Below, one piece after another: positions 1 to 13,448 of a DNA stretch of 64,000 nucleotides (positions are counted from its first letter, which is position 1; each line of letters begins with the position of its first letter). The notes beneath the pieces were generated by a model that saw nothing but the letters and a program-made list of their open reading frames with translations, made no database searches and was not told the origin of the DNA. The DNA comes from Brassica napus (Eukaryota > Streptophyta > Magnoliopsida > Brassicales > Brassicaceae): positions 38,569,512 to 38,633,511 of the forward strand of contig NC_063436.1 in assembly GCF_020379485.1 (NCBI RefSeq). The letters run 5' to 3'. Made by a program: the position numbers and the translations under genes.

Positions 1-1917
1 ATCTAATGCTGCATGCAGTTACACGGCCTCCAGGGCGCGACCCCATCATCGTGTCTTCGTGGCCTTGTTTCGTATCACAGGAACAATTCACGGTAATGCG
101 GGAACTTTCGGGAGAGTGAGTATACAATAAGGCTTCACATGATTTATACTCATATATTTAATAATATAATATATCAGTACTTGAGAACAAGTACTAAGGT
201 TCGGAATAAACCTCAACGAACATTCATAAATATTTATTAAGTGTTTACACTAAGTAAACACCTCACCAATTCAATATTTGATCAAGAGACAAAGCCTATC
301 AATCATTTACATTTTCAATCATGCAACACTAATTTATAACTCTTTAATCATCTATCTAGACTCACCTTTGATTCTATGAGATTGGCTAATCAAGACTAGA
401 CTCGAGCTCAAGCTAATCACACTCCACTTCCGGTACACTTGAGATTCAGAACGGTCACAATTATCTGACTGATCCGACCACTCTCCTTGATATCTGAATT
501 CAAACCAAGTGACTGAACGGCTACAAGGAGTGACTGGACCGATCTAGCAAAATTCCACAACCAACTGATCAAAACAGAACACAAGTACTAGGTTTAGTCA
601 CTCGGTTCAGGTCATTAGCTTACACCTGTGCTAGGTGGTTCTAAGAAAATGATCAGTCCATGATCAAGTTCTTACCTAGACAGAAAACAGCTCTACTTGA
701 TGAACCAGTCTTATGCCTCAACTTTACTCGACCACTGACCTGAAACAGAGCAGTTCATAACATGAAATTCAATCCAACAGTTCGGTTCTGAAGAAGATAT
801 TTAAATCAGTTCCTAACAGCTTGGTTTACAACAAGGTTAATCAGTTCAGCTAGGGTGTAGTCCAGACCATGACCAGTTCAGTTCAGATTTAATCCAATCA
901 GTTCATAATAGATGAGATAATTCTATTCCAGCAAACTAATTTATTCTGAAATAAATAAATCTGAACCGAAGAAAGGCTTAGACAATTGATCCATGACAAC
1001 CGCTTAACTAAATAACATCTGATTATGATCAAGACATGTTTGAGACAAGAGACTGAAGCTTACAACAGCAACTGATGGCCATATGAACTCAGATAATCCT
1101 CCCCTTGAAACTGAACTCGTGGCTGAACTATTTTAAAAGCATAAATCAGTATCGGTTCATCACAAAAACAGAACAAGGCCTAGGGTTTACTCTGGGTACC
1201 TAACCTTATGATCTTCTACCCAGCAGGGAACTGAGCTAGAGGATGGAACAAAGTCATCTAAGGTCGTGGCTAATTTTCCCATATTTTTTTCTGATTTTTC
1301 TCTTCTTTCTCATTGTTTTCTCTCTGAAAATTTCTCTTGTTATGCTGCAGGTTATGAACGTCCAGAGGAGAGAAGAAGGTGTTTTAAAGCATAAGGAGTT
1401 ACTTAAGATGAGGTTTTACTCTCACACAAGGCAAAGCTAAGGCTAGACAGGTGGAGACATGCTTCAGCACACCAAGCATCACAAGCAGCTGAACTTTTCC
1501 TTCTCATGAAGAAAGCTACAAGCAGATGAAGCAAGTAGCTTGTGACCAGCATGTGACTTATTTAATGAACAAGTAGGCAGGTACCTTGTGACAGACACAT
1601 GATAATCTAAATGAATCAAGCAGGCAGGCAGCACAAGACATGCACATGACTCACAAGCGGCTGAAAATATTCTCGACCAGTTCTCGATCAAATGTTTTCC
1701 GTCCATCGGTTCTCGTCCAGCTTAAATAAAACTCGACAATAATAACTAACACTTGGTCAGAACTATTAAGATGACGTATTTTGGCCACGAGACAGTCCCG
1801 CCACGAATAAATCACTGGGTCAATTTTTTTATTTTTAATTCTGGTCGAACCAACTCCAAAATGGTCGAGCGGGATTTTTCTCGACCAAATTTCTATCTGC
1901 TCATGAGGGTTATTACA
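1..1917 (-). mobile_element. Family A long LTR, 3' part (truncated by window start)
   Basis: The sequence from base 1 parallels the LTRs at 56336-58472 and 61887-64000. Shared blocks include the GCTGCATGCAGTTACACGG stretch near the start, the 'gaacgtccagaggagagaag' block near 1357 and the 'tcgaccaaa' block near 1880. Read on the minus strand it starts TGTAATAACCCTCATGAG (1917 downward), the same start as the plus-strand LTR at 10154. No polypurine tract lies outside 1917, so this is either a 5' LTR or a solo LTR. The other end lies outside the window, so no target duplication can be tested. It is an older relative of the young pair at the right end: the blocks align but with many substitutions and indels. 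Confidence 0.85.
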
Positions 1918-3080
1918 TAGAACCTTCCATATTTCTAAATATGGAAGAGTTTAACCTACTCCAACCGACTAAGGCCCGCCTTAAGAAGACTATATAATGG
2001 GAACCTAAACCCTAAAACAAGGGATCGACACTTCGAGACTTAGAGATTATAGGTAGGCGGCTAGAACTAGGGCTTATACACCATTCTGTTATAGCTCCGG
2101 CTTGTTCATCTAATAAAACATCTCTTCAAGTCTGTCTCTCTAAAACTATATACGAAATCAATACAAATACTAGCCTTATCCATCGTCCTGTAGTACTCAC
2201 AAAGAACCTACACAAAAATTCCCTACCAATTAGGTCTAAACGGGCATTGAAGGGTCCATTAAAGCGCGTGGATATCCATGCTGTCTCACGACGTTTTGAC
2301 TTCTCAAGGTGAACCGGAATCGGTTTAGACACAAACCGGTGGTTATGCTCAAAACCGGAAAAACCGTCGGTTCATCCAACCAATGAACTCCGACGATTCG
2401 ACGCACAAGCGCAGCGTGCAGCGGTCGGTCGCAAGAAGACGCACGACGCGCCTAGCCAAGAAACGAACGGGAGTACGACTCCAGAACAACTATCCTTTAT
2501 ACCTCACTTCCAAATTCATTGAGTTGGCTACGCTACTCGCCAGCGAACTGGGGGGACTTACGGTTGGGTATGGATCTGATCCTCCCAAAAAGGCCCACAG
2601 GATATTTGTCATGGCCCAAAAGCATTGGGAAAAGGCTCGGCTTGTCGGCTTGCGAATGACCGACAGCTCGACTCGAGCCCGATTTTAGTCGATCGAACGA
2701 GCGAGTGAAAGCAGTCGACTCGATGGCTTGACGCAACGGCCCAATAGCTCGGCCCAACGAGCGGAAAGCCCATTGGACGAAGGCAAATTAGGTCATCGAC
2801 TGGTCGTCTATATAAGGAGAGCAAGGGGGAAACTAAAAAAGGCTCCGCAAATCGACCACACACACGCACTTACATTCAGCTAGAACTAGGGTTTCATTTT
2901 TCTTTGTCGTCAACTTGTACTTCCCAGCGAACTAGCTTTTGCCGGTTTGCTTTCTACCGCTTATTTCCTTATTTGTAAACCGACCGAACGTTCTCTGATC
3001 TAATAAAAATTATTGTCTCGACCCACCGACGTGTTCTCGTCTTCTTTTACTAGTTTTCGACAGTTCTCGGTTCAAACAGA
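1918..3080. other. LTR-like promoter stretches, no gene
   Basis: No reading frame here looks real. Two segments have the same retroelement-promoter layout: a TATA-like box (near 1991 'ctatataatggg'; near 2811 'ctatataagg'), then a 'ctagaactagg' motif (about 2059 and 2880), then an 'aataaaa' polyadenylation-like signal (about 2113 and 3003). The second also has a GC-richer, TCGA-rich upstream part (2380-2760). This suggests remnants of two LTR U3-R regions of one superfamily, but I see no clean TG/CA boundary, PBS or PPT. Confidence 0.35.
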
Positions 3081-4500
<1,420 letters not shown>

Positions 4501-4639
4501 TTAGGTTAATTATGTTTTGGTTTAATGTTTCTAATTAGTTTTTGGTTTAGTTTGTTCTTTAATTATTTGTATGTATACTGATTCTAATTAATAAATAAAA
4601 TTTAATTTTTAATTATGAATTACTTTGCAATTTTATTTT

Positions 4640-4766
4640 AAATTATTTAACTACAATAGGAGGGGAGTCTACCATAGCTGTGGTAGACCTAGCGTTTGTG
4701 AAAACGCTACAAAAAACTTACGGTAGCGTTTACGGTGTGCTACTAATGCCAATATTTCTTGTAGTG
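4640..4766 (+). mobile_element. CACTA transposon right terminus
   Basis: The stretch ends in TTTCTTGTAGTG at 4755-4766, the inverse of the CACTACAAGAAA terminus of plant CACTA (En/Spm) elements. Short subterminal repeats lie just inside: TAGCGTTT at about 4690 and 4725, and the inverted form AAACGCTA between them, plus the mirrored CTACCA/TGGTAG pair at 4670-4687. Such motifs are typical transposase-binding sites of the family. I found no matching CACTACAAGAAA start between 1 and 4640, so the partner end is lost, masked by later insertions, or outside the window. This terminus is distinct in its subterminal motif from the CACTA at 50404. Confidence 0.75.
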
Positions 4767-5745
4767 AAACTCCGACTAGATATACACTGGGACAACGTAA
4801 TTTAAGTCTGAGGAGAGATGTACTGCTATTAATTAACCTATTAGTTTTATTAATATTTTCAAAAAAATTTTATTGAGTCAAGAAGGGGATAATTAACTTT
4901 TGCTATTTTCCTTACTTACCTAACCACTTTTTAGCACCATTCTTAGATTTATTGACTGTCGAATGTACTATAAATGCTAAAGTGGATCATCCTGCCAATT
5001 ATTCACATTTGCAGAAAATGTTTGAAAGAACCAAGCTGACCCCCAATCTAATTGAGCTCAACTTTATTATCTTGGGGCTTGGAATACATTGGATCAGAAT
5101 CCTCCTGCACGTCTGGAAGGTATTAGACTTAGTGTCCCTGGTTTTCCTTCCACCTCTCTTTGGCATCCATATATATTTACAAAAGATTGAGATGATTTTT
5201 TGCGATGTAGAAGGGTAGGAGTGTCTCCTGTGACCCCATTATTCTAGTCTAATAGAATGATCACACATTTTTAGAAGCAAAGGGTAGATACATCATCGAT
5301 GACCCTACTATTCGCCTACAACTTTGCCCAGTTACAAAAAACTGTTTCAGAAAAGAGAGAAGAGAGAGGAGAGAAGAGTGAAGGGGAATCAGAAAAGGTT
5401 ACATGTAGGTCCAGATATTTGTTTGAGTTGATTCCATGTGTTCAGTGATCGATACTCTCAAGGTAAAGCCTACACTTTTATTTTAAGTAAGAAATGAGGT
5501 TAGTAGAGGGGTTAGTCAGACATGATTAGTTAAGTTGCTGGATGAATGAAATTGGTTGCTAAACTAGGATATTGCATATGAAGTACTTCTAAAGGTTAAG
5601 ATTGATTTGATGTGGTTTGCAATATCGTTGAGGTGATGATAATAAGTTCTTAAATTGTGTGAGTCCCTGCTGTTTTCAAACCGCTTCTAGAGAGACTTCT
5701 CGTTGTTTTGCTCGACAACAAGCAAAATAGTAAGTCCGGGGGTGT
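4767..5745 (+). mobile_element. Family D gypsy-like internal 3' region with PPT
   Basis: No intact frame. From about 5460 to 5745 the sequence matches, in reverse complement, the region 16110-16330 next to the other family D LTR. Shared text includes 'ttggttgctaaactaggatattgcat' style blocks and the TTTTGCT..ACAAGCAAAA segment. It ends in a purine-rich AAGTCCGGGGG tract directly before the LTR, which fits a polypurine tract and gives a plus-strand element. From 4767 to about 5200 I see nothing identifiable. Confidence 0.55.
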
Positions 5746-7022
5746 TGATATACCATGGATTTTACTCACTTTTAGCTATGCTATATAAGTGTTTTAAAAT
5801 ACATTATAGTTGTTTTGGAGTCTTTTTAGTATGCTTTCAGGTTTTGGAGCATTTGAAGGAAAGTAGTGATTTTGGTTCTTTTTGGAGATAAAATGATAAA
5901 GACCCGTAGCTGACCATCGAACAGTCCAGCGGTCGATGATTGAAGACGATAATCGATTGACACACACTTTGTGTTGTCGATCGAAAGTGAAGCGTGCAGA
6001 TGCCAGATTTGGTTCTAGCCGACTTTAAGCCCAAATCCCAAAAGAATTACCAGATTGCTCCTGACAAGTTTTAGCCTAATATTTATGTGCTCTGCTATTG
6101 TTCTAGGAAACACACACTTTCTACACTGTCATACTTTCATACAGAAAAATAATTAGAGTCTTAGGTTTGGAGAGAAGATCCAAGAACTCCTTCAGAGATT
6201 TGTGATTAGAACTCCAAGTTTTTCTACTCTTATCTACTTACGTAGTTCTCTTACTTCTTTGTTATGAATTGCTTAGATATGTCTGAGTAGTTCTCTTTGT
6301 TAGATTTAGGGTTCAGATATTCATGAGAGATTAGCCCAAAATATAAAATTCCTAAGTGTTAGGATATCCATCAATGAAATTGTTAATAACTAACTAGGAC
6401 CTTACCTATAGATATTAGGATGCAAGCGGAAGCTTGGTTCTCTGTCTGAATTAGTTTACATTGTGCTAGGATTGCTATAAACAAGCGGAAGCTCATTTAG
6501 TTTAGCCTAGTGAACAATTCAAACCCGTACGTAAAGCTTCCTAAGGTACGTCGATTGAAAACTCAGTAGTTGCATCGATCAACTGGCTGAAAGGTGTATC
6601 GATCGACAATCCATAATTGGTATCTTACAACACTTTCTAAAGACCACAAGCGACAACTGAGGTCTTAGATCCGGTAATAGATCGTCTAAAAATACAGAAG
6701 TTGATTGACTATTCTTTAAGTTTGAGTTCTAGAATATCCAACATATACTTAGTTTCTATACCTCTATAATCATGTTTGTCTAAATAGAAACCCTAAGTCT
6801 AACGCCTTTCATATCTGTTTCAAAACCCCAATCAATCAACCGAGCAATTGTTTTTCTCAAACCACTGCTATTTAAATTAAACATGTTTGCTTAGCTTAAC
6901 CACATAAATTCTATATCTTTTGTGTGCCTTAGCTCCCTGTGAATTCGATCCCTAAGTAGCGCAACTCGACCTTTTATTTGATAGAGTACAAATCACTACT
7001 TAGGGTAATTTGAGTGATATCA
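5746..7022 (+). mobile_element. Family D LTR (3' LTR)
   Basis: A 1.28-kb unit bounded by TGATATACC and GAGTGATATCA, so TG..CA with short inverted ends. Its 3' end (CTACTTAGGGTAATTTGAGT) matches the reverse complement of 14798-14860, where a second copy lies in opposite orientation. A PPT precedes it. Beyond 7022 the sequence is homologous to 23957 onward, which lacks this LTR, so the junction is a true insertion edge (a one- or two-base ambiguity remains at CA). The 5' half of the element is not in the window at a recognisable distance. Clusters of ATCGATCGA-type palindromes occur inside. Confidence 0.75.
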
Positions 7023-7190
7023 ATAATATCAAAGTTATACATTTATAAAATGAAAATTTACCCGGAGGTACATGTTAAAATCCCATAATGACTTATTCCT
7101 CCTTTTCGGTATGTTAACATCTTGTATTCATGTTTCTATAAATTTTTTTGAAATAATTTCTATATAATTTTATATAATCATGAAGTAATA
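7021..7190 (+). repeat. Segmental repeat copy 1, left half
   Basis: Matches 23955-24130 across about 170 bases, including the block beginning TTATACATTTATAAAATGAA and the 'gacttattcctcctt' block. The match resumes at 7857 after the Helitron, so the two halves were once contiguous. Confidence 0.9.
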
Positions 7191-7856
7191 TCTTATATAT
7201 TAAAACAGAAGTCATTACTTCTTTCATGTGTGATTTTTTAATTTGGACCATCACTAAAAAATCTCATTAAATGTATAGTTATATCTTATTTTATCAATTA
7301 TTATACTAAAATAAATATGATAAATTATATTCAATTGATAAATTTATACATTTTATTTTCATAAATATAAACTATTTATTTTAAAAATATAACATGATTA
7401 TAGAATGGCTTAAAATTAACAAACTATATAATACATGTCTACAAATTAACATATCTTAGAATTTTGTATATACAATATATTATTATCTAAAATGAATAAG
7501 CATAAAAATATTGGTAAAAAGAAATCCAGCTTTGAAAGATGAGTTATAATTTAGCATAAATTAAATACAAAATAATTTTTAAATATATTTTGTCATGAAT
7601 ATATTAATTTTGTTTAATAACTAAATACAAATATAATAAGATAAATATATAATAAGAAGTGACAAATACATACGGTTTTAAACAATTGATTAATTATAAC
7701 ATGTAAATTATAAAATTATCGTATTTGAAATAGTTATATAAATATTTAAGCATATGATTAACGTTCAAAATACATACCACTTATGTTCTAAAATAATAAT
7801 TTATGTATAGAAAAGTGAAAACAAACACCCCCGCGGTTGCGCGGGTCAAAATCTAG
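7191..7856 (+). mobile_element. Non-autonomous Helitron
   Basis: The 666-bp unit begins TCTTATATATTAAAACAGAAGT and ends ...GGGTCAAAATCTAG. Eleven bases before the CTAG end lies a perfect 6-bp stem, CCCGCG/CGCGGG with a GTTG loop (7830-7845). It sits between A (7190) and T (7857), the host dinucleotide used by Helitrons, and makes no target duplication. The paralogous segment at about 24130 reads straight through the site (...AATAATATATAGACTTAAG), an exact empty site. There is no Rep/helicase frame, so it is non-autonomous and moved by a protein supplied in trans. Composition is over 75% AT. Confidence 0.95.
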
Positions 7857-8026
7857 TATAAACTTAAGTGTGGTAACTATAATTAAAAAATAATCAGTAC
7901 TACCAAATTCGCGCAAGAAAAGGAAAAAAAAACTATCGAGAAAGAAAAGATTAAAGGCATTCATATTTAAAAAATCTCAACAGTACACTTTTCACCAACT
8001 ATATTTATACTTAATTAAAATAATTT
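7857..8026 (+). repeat. Segmental repeat copy 1, right half
   Basis: Continues the match to 24130-24299 immediately after the Helitron: TATAAACTTAAGTGTGGTAA here against TATAGACTTAAGTGTGGTAA there. Homology stops near 8026/24299. Confidence 0.9.
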
Positions 8027-8367
8027 CGGTAAACGAGCTATTTCTCCATGAAAACTATTATATAACATCAGATGTCTCTCAAACTATGATTTTGTTCTAT
8101 TTATCCCCGAAAACAAAGTTTTAGTTTTATTTCTCCACAATATTAAAGTTTTAGACTTATATGTCCACGTATATAAAGTTTAAAATAAAAAAAAACCATA
8201 CAATCTGATTCAAATTGGTTTACTGTTTTAAAGTAAACCATAAATTATTTTAAACCGAGGTAAACCGTAAATTATTGTAAACCAATAGTTAACCTACTCA
8301 AAATCTGGTTCTTCATCTTCTTTCTCCGGTATGTTGAAACTCAAAATTGACGTTCACCCTCTTTCTC

Positions 8368-8398
<31 letters not shown>

Positions 8399-8729
8399 TC
8401 TCTCTCTCTCTCTATTTTATCTCGTTACTCTTGGTCCACCAATCAACCACTATACTTCGACGGATAAGAGCTAAGCTTCCACGGAAAATAACACCATGCC
8501 ATCTCCAAATTCCATCTGGGTTTCACCCACATACAATCGAATTTGAATTCATGCTGAGATCTGGATCCGGTTTCATGTCGAACTCGCTCTTGTTGACCAA
8601 GCGCCAAGAGAAATCACAATGTTCATAACTATTATCTTTAATTATAATCAATGGAATTGGTTCAAGTTTTCAACTTTAACTTGATTATCTCATGTATTCT
8701 TTCCCCGATTGGTGCAAAAAAAAGAGATC
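8027..8729. other. Anonymous AT-rich spacer with a CT tract
   Basis: I see no gene. An interrupted (CT)n tract lies at 8366-8412. Short mixed-composition sequence follows at 8440-8630, with no frame that I trust. Confidence 0.5.
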
Positions 8730-10153
8730 TGTAATGACTCAAATCCGCAGGCCCAATTAATTTGCAATTAATGGTACTTCCTTATAAATTCTAGCCCCAT
8801 ACATTATTTTATTCAGAAAAGCCTAAGGCGTCGAACTTCTACAGAGTTTGAGCCGTCAGAGAGAGATATTGGTGAACTGTCTCAGCCACCGTCGACTGAG
8901 ATCAGATCCGTACCGTCTCACGCCCTAGGTAATCCGGGAACCGCCTTTTCCGATTGGTTAAGTGTTGGCCGTTTAGTAAATCGTCGATATCTCTCTAACC
9001 ATTGGGTTTCTCGCAATGTAAAAGCCACCAGTGTGTCGTGACGTCGAGACGAGTCCGGGGCAGGAGTTTCAGCCGGAGATCCGCCGCGAGGCGCCCACAT
9101 GCGCAGGAGGAAGATTCGCGCGTGAATCTCACGCGCCACCATCTCCATCCGGACGTTCTTCGGAGCCACCGCAGTCGGCCACCGTCCATTCGCTGCAGGG
9201 AAGCCCCCGCCGCGTCTCCGCCGCCGCCAGTGATTTTCCGGTAAGCCACCACCGTTGTTGGCCGCCGCCGGCGACCGCTCTCCGGCGACTCGCCGGTCGA
9301 CTCGCTGGTAACTCGGTGACTCGGCCGAGTCGACTCAGCGAGTCAAGCCGTTGATCAGTCAAGCCGGTTCGGTTGGTCAATTGATTTTGATTATCGATTA
9401 AACCGATCGGTTATTGGATTGATTTTTGGTTAGTACTAAACCGATTTGAAATCGATTTGAATCTGGTCCAATTGACATCGAATTCGGTTACGGAAAACCG
9501 GGTGGTTCAATTTGATTTCAATTTGGTGTTGACCGGCTTGGGTCAGAGATGACCGGGCTGACCTTTGACCGGCAGGTTGATTTTTTGACCAGATCGCCGG
9601 TTATCCGTTTTGGACCGTTCGAAGGGCGTTCTGACTCGATTTTTCGCCCTGATTTCATATTTGGAGTTTTTTTGAGCAGCTGGAGTTCATAGCTATCACT
9701 TTTCTACATTTCTAAGGTGAGGGTCTATTCCGTAAATCCCGTACCAGTGTAGAATTCTCTTAATCGTAGTTTAGATTCCGAATCATGATCCATCTGTTTG
9801 AGTTGAGTCTTGATTGTTAATTAGTTCATTCATTGTAAACTGGAACTAGGGGTCTAGAGAATTCAACCTTTGATTGGATTGTGTGATGTTAAGAAATGCG
9901 ATATATATATGTATGTACACATTGTTATGAGTAGGGACTATGTGCGCGGGCGGGGGCTCAGAGATGTATGGGCTAGCGACGCTACTTTATTTGTGCGGGC
10001 AGGGGTTCAGAGACGTCTGGACTTGCGATGCTACTTGTGCGGGCGTGTGGTGCAGAGACGTTTGTACCATGGATGCTACTTGAGAGGGCGGGGGTACAGA
10101 GATATATTGTACTAGCGACGCTACGTATTATATATCCATATGAGGAGAGGCGG
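8730..10153 (+). mobile_element. Family B LTR, left part (split by an LTR insertion)
   Basis: Starts TGTAATGACTC at 8730. Its continuation after the inserted family A LTR ends ACGGGTGTTACA at 13342, followed by a primer-binding-like site. The two parts add up to about 1.87 kb, with TGTAA/TTACA inverted ends. The GC-rich 9000-9380 portion gives several overlapping 80-107 codon frames on both strands; these are composition artefacts. No target duplication can be assigned, because the right side continues into internal sequence. Confidence 0.6.
9941..10122 (+). repeat. About 46-bp tandem array, four units
   Basis: Imperfect units start GTGCGGGCGGGGG and end GC(G/T)ACGCTACTT. The array appears to resume briefly at 12901 (GCGGGGTGTATGGACTAGC) after the inserted LTR, so the insertion landed inside it. 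Confidence 0.75.
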
Positions 10154-12900
10154 TGTAATAACCCTCATGAGCCAATAAATTTTTGGTCGAAAAAAATCCC
10201 GCTCGACCAGTTTTTAGTTGGTTCGACAAGGATTAATAAAAATAAAAATCGACCCGGTAGATTAATTTCTCGAAGGGACTGTCTTGTGGTTGAAAGACCT
10301 TCACTTGATAGTTTGGTCGAGTCTTAAATATTTTGGTCGAATTTTTATTAAGCTGGAAGAGATTTTCCGAGAACAAGACGAGAGCCAAAGACAAGGAATA
10401 TTTGGTTGAAAAATTATTTAAAATTATTGACCAACTTCTGAAATAATTTTAGAACTAAGTTATGTCCTTCACCAGCCTGGTTGTGCAGTTATTCAGTCTT
10501 AGACTTGCACATGCCTGCTTGCCTAGCTTTTTTAGTAACTGGCACATGACAATCACAAGCTGCCTGGTTGCCTTGTTTCTTAGATTGTCATGTGAGAAGC
10601 ACATGAAAGGGCTGGAGTTTCTTCAGGTTAAGGAAAGGACAGCAGCTTGTGTTGAGAGTCCTGAAGCAGCTGGCCAGCTGTCCTGGCCAGCTGTCCCCAC
10701 TCAGCTTAGCTTTGTCCTGAGTGAAACCCTCACCTGAAGCAAGCTCACCTCATATTTAACCCCTCTCCAGCTGCTTCCCACGTTCAGAACCCTGCAGAAA
10801 AACCTAGAGAATTTCAGAGAGAAAGAGAGAAAGAAGAACAGAAAAATCAGTGAGAAAAATCAGGAAAATAAATCAAGAAAAAATTGGTGGTGACCTAATC
10901 TTCAACCTTAGCTCAGTTTGTTACCTTGAGAAAGATCAGAAGGTGAGATTTTTAAATAAAACCCTAGATCTAGTTGAGTTCAGATCATGATCAGACCTTG
11001 ATCTTTATCTTTGACCAGTCCAGCTGCAAGCTTACCTTGGAAAAGAGGATCAGCTGAGGCCATCTAGTCCTTTGCTTCATCTTGGTAAGCTTTGGTCTCC
11101 TTGCCTCAGTCAGTATCTGATCAGAACAGTTGATGTTTAGTTTAGGTCTTGGTCGGATCAGTTGTATAAGTTCTGATACAGTTCAGTTCTTGTTAATTTC
11201 GGTTTGAATCAACCTCTTAGAACCACCAGCTATGATGTTTTGATCTGGCTTTGAGTAAACCGATTTGAACTCAGTCTGATCTTTTCCTGAACTTTGGTAG
11301 ACTGACTAGAACCGAGCTGAACTTGTATAGTTTGAGCAGAACCAAGCTTGAACTGATCTGATCTAAGGTGTTAAGGCATGAACCGAACTGATCTTGTGAT
11401 CATACCACTCTGTTTCAAGTCAGAGAGGTAGAGTAAATCTTGAAGTATCCAGTCCTGTCCATTCAGTCTCTTGGTCCATTCAGCCTTGTTCAAGTGGAAT
11501 TCAAGTCTTGTCCAAGCCAGTTTCAAGACTAATCTTTAGGTGAGTCTAGAGAGAAGATGAGATAGATCATGAATGTGTACATGATTGAGTTTAAATTGTA
11601 GTATCTCAATTAGATAGTAAAGACTTTGAATCCTTTAAGAAGTGTATGGGGTTTACTTAATGTAAACATTTACACTTAAAGATTGATCAAAAGGTTAAAG
11701 TGAGGTTAATCATAATCATAGTACTTGTTCCCAAGTACTAATCTTAATTATGAAATAATCATAGTTTTGATTATCGATTAATCTTGGTTTAATTAAGAAT
11801 TAATCTTGGTTTAATTGAGCATAAATCTGAGATTAATTAAGGAGTAATCATGATTAATTAAGTACTAGTTTTGGATTAATTAAAGATTAATTAAGGATTA
11901 ATCTAGGATTAATTAAGAGTTATTATGATCAATTAAAGATTAATTATGGATTAATTTAAAATAATTATGGAAGTAAAATCATGTGAAGTCTTGTTATATT
12001 CACTATCTCTAAAGCCCCCGCATTACCGTGACTTGGTCCTGCGAACGGAACAAGGTCATGAAAACACGATGATGGGATAGCTCCCTGGAGACCGTGTACT
12101 GCATGATGATGCAGTGTCGGATTTTTCATGCCGGACATTCGATAATGATGGTGATGCTAACTCACTAGTCTCGGTTAGCCTTAGTGGTTTCTCGGGTCTA
12201 GTATATATATTGTATTATATGATTATGGTAACGGGCAGGTGTTATGGAAGTGATGTTTAAAATTAAGAATTCACAATGATGATCGATATTAAAGTATAGT
12301 ACTCGTACTTGCATGATCATGTATATGCATTTGATAATTTCTTGATTTATTATTGGTTTTGTTGTGATTCTACATTCACTGAGTAAACTAGTTGCTCATG
12401 ACTCATTCGTGTGTGCAGGTAACCCTTAGGCGGGAGACACTTTAATCTTTTGGACGGAAGGAGTGGCCAACCAGCGGTAGTATTTTGTTGTCCTTGCAAC
12501 GTACGTTTTGATATATATTTACTTAAAACGTTGTTGGGTGATAGGTCGTAGGGTAAACTATAACAGTTTGTAAGATGTTTAGAGTAAATAAATAAAACGT
12601 TGTTGGGTGATAGGTCGTAGGGTAAACTATAACAGTTTGTAAGATGTTTAGAGTAAATAAATAATGTATAAAAGATGTTTATAAATCACGAATTCTCATA
12701 TGATATTAGTCCTTGTCCGGGACGAACTAACTATCGAATATTGATTTATCGGGTTGAAAAGCCTAGAGTAATATCCGATAGGAGTGTTTGTGTTCTTTGG
12801 TTGTTGGTCTAAGGTGATCGGATTTATTTCGAGAACCTCGGGTCGACCATCAGGGAACATTGACCGTGTCATTTCCGGTTATCTACGATCGGGGGTGTCA
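10154..12900 (+). mobile_element. Family A solo-like LTR
   Basis: A 2.75-kb LTR in plus orientation from TGTAATAACCCTCATGAG to GATCGGGGGTGTCA. Both ends match the minus-strand family A LTRs: the start matches 1917 downward, and the end is the complement of TGACACCCCCGATC at 56336 and 61887. There is no PBS after it and no PPT before it, so it stands alone. The flanking pentamers (GGCGG on the left, CATGC on the right) differ, so no target duplication is preserved. Recombination between separate copies, or later loss at the edge, would explain that. Frames within it are not coding. Confidence 0.85.
12525..12662 (+). repeat. 69-bp perfect tandem duplication
   Basis: Two adjacent copies, 12525-12593 and 12594-12662, each beginning AAAACGTTGTTGGGTGATAG and ending AGAGTAAATAAAT. 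They appear identical, so the duplication is recent. It accounts for a small part of the extra length of this LTR against the 2.14-kb copies. Confidence 0.95.
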
Positions 12901-13342
12901 CATGCGGGGTGTATGGACTAGCTATATCATATCATCGCGTTGTTTGTGTTTGTGTGATGGGCTAGGCGTCGTGTGTGTTCATGTTAGAGCTAAACTTCCA
13001 TAGTGGGAGTTCTATTTACTCAAGTCAATGGTTTGCGTGTTTAGCATCCCATACGTCACAGAGTAACTCCCCTGTTACTCACCCCTCCTATTCTTCCCCC
13101 CTTCAGGTGAGACTGACGCACAGGAGTGATTGCTATCGGACTGGTGCTTTGGGAGTTTTATTTACTTTCTTTTTCAGACTTGCGGTTTTATGCTTTTACC
13201 GATATTTTCGAGATTTATTATGTTATTTGGATTTATGGCTATTTAGTGGATTTATGGTTTGGAGTTGACTTTTGAGAAGTAATAAATAGAGATTTCAAAC
13301 TTTTTATTTATTTAAGTTATTTTGGAAAATACGGGTGTTACA
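12901..13342 (+). mobile_element. Family B LTR, right part
   Basis: Continues the split LTR and ends ACGGGTGTTACA at 13342. It contains AATAAATAGAG near 13281, a possible polyadenylation signal. The following three bases (ATT) and TGATATCAGAGC form a primer-binding-like site. Confidence 0.55.
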
Positions 13343-13448
13343 ATTTGATATCAGAGCTGGTTAGCTATCTCGGTTCTGACCCGAGAGGCTTCTTAAGATA
13401 TGTTGTGGGGTGCAACGAGGACGTTGCGTTCTTTGAGAGGGGGTGAAT
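13343..13448 (+). mobile_element. Short retroelement internal domain: PBS to PPT
   Basis: The 106-bp segment starts with TGATATCAGAGC at 13346-13357, one base away from TGGTATCAGAGC, the complement of the initiator-tRNA-Met 3' end. It ends in the purine tract GAGAGGGGGTGAAT at 13435-13448, directly before the TG of the next LTR. An internal domain this short between PBS and PPT is what Cassandra-type TRIM elements have. Here, however, the LTR to its left is not a Cassandra LTR, so the arrangement is chimeric. Confidence 0.65.

Noticed and set aside
9002..9380. Five overlapping frames of 80-107 codons on both strands
   Set aside because: They come from a GC-rich part of an LTR; none has protein-like composition and both strands are equally open.
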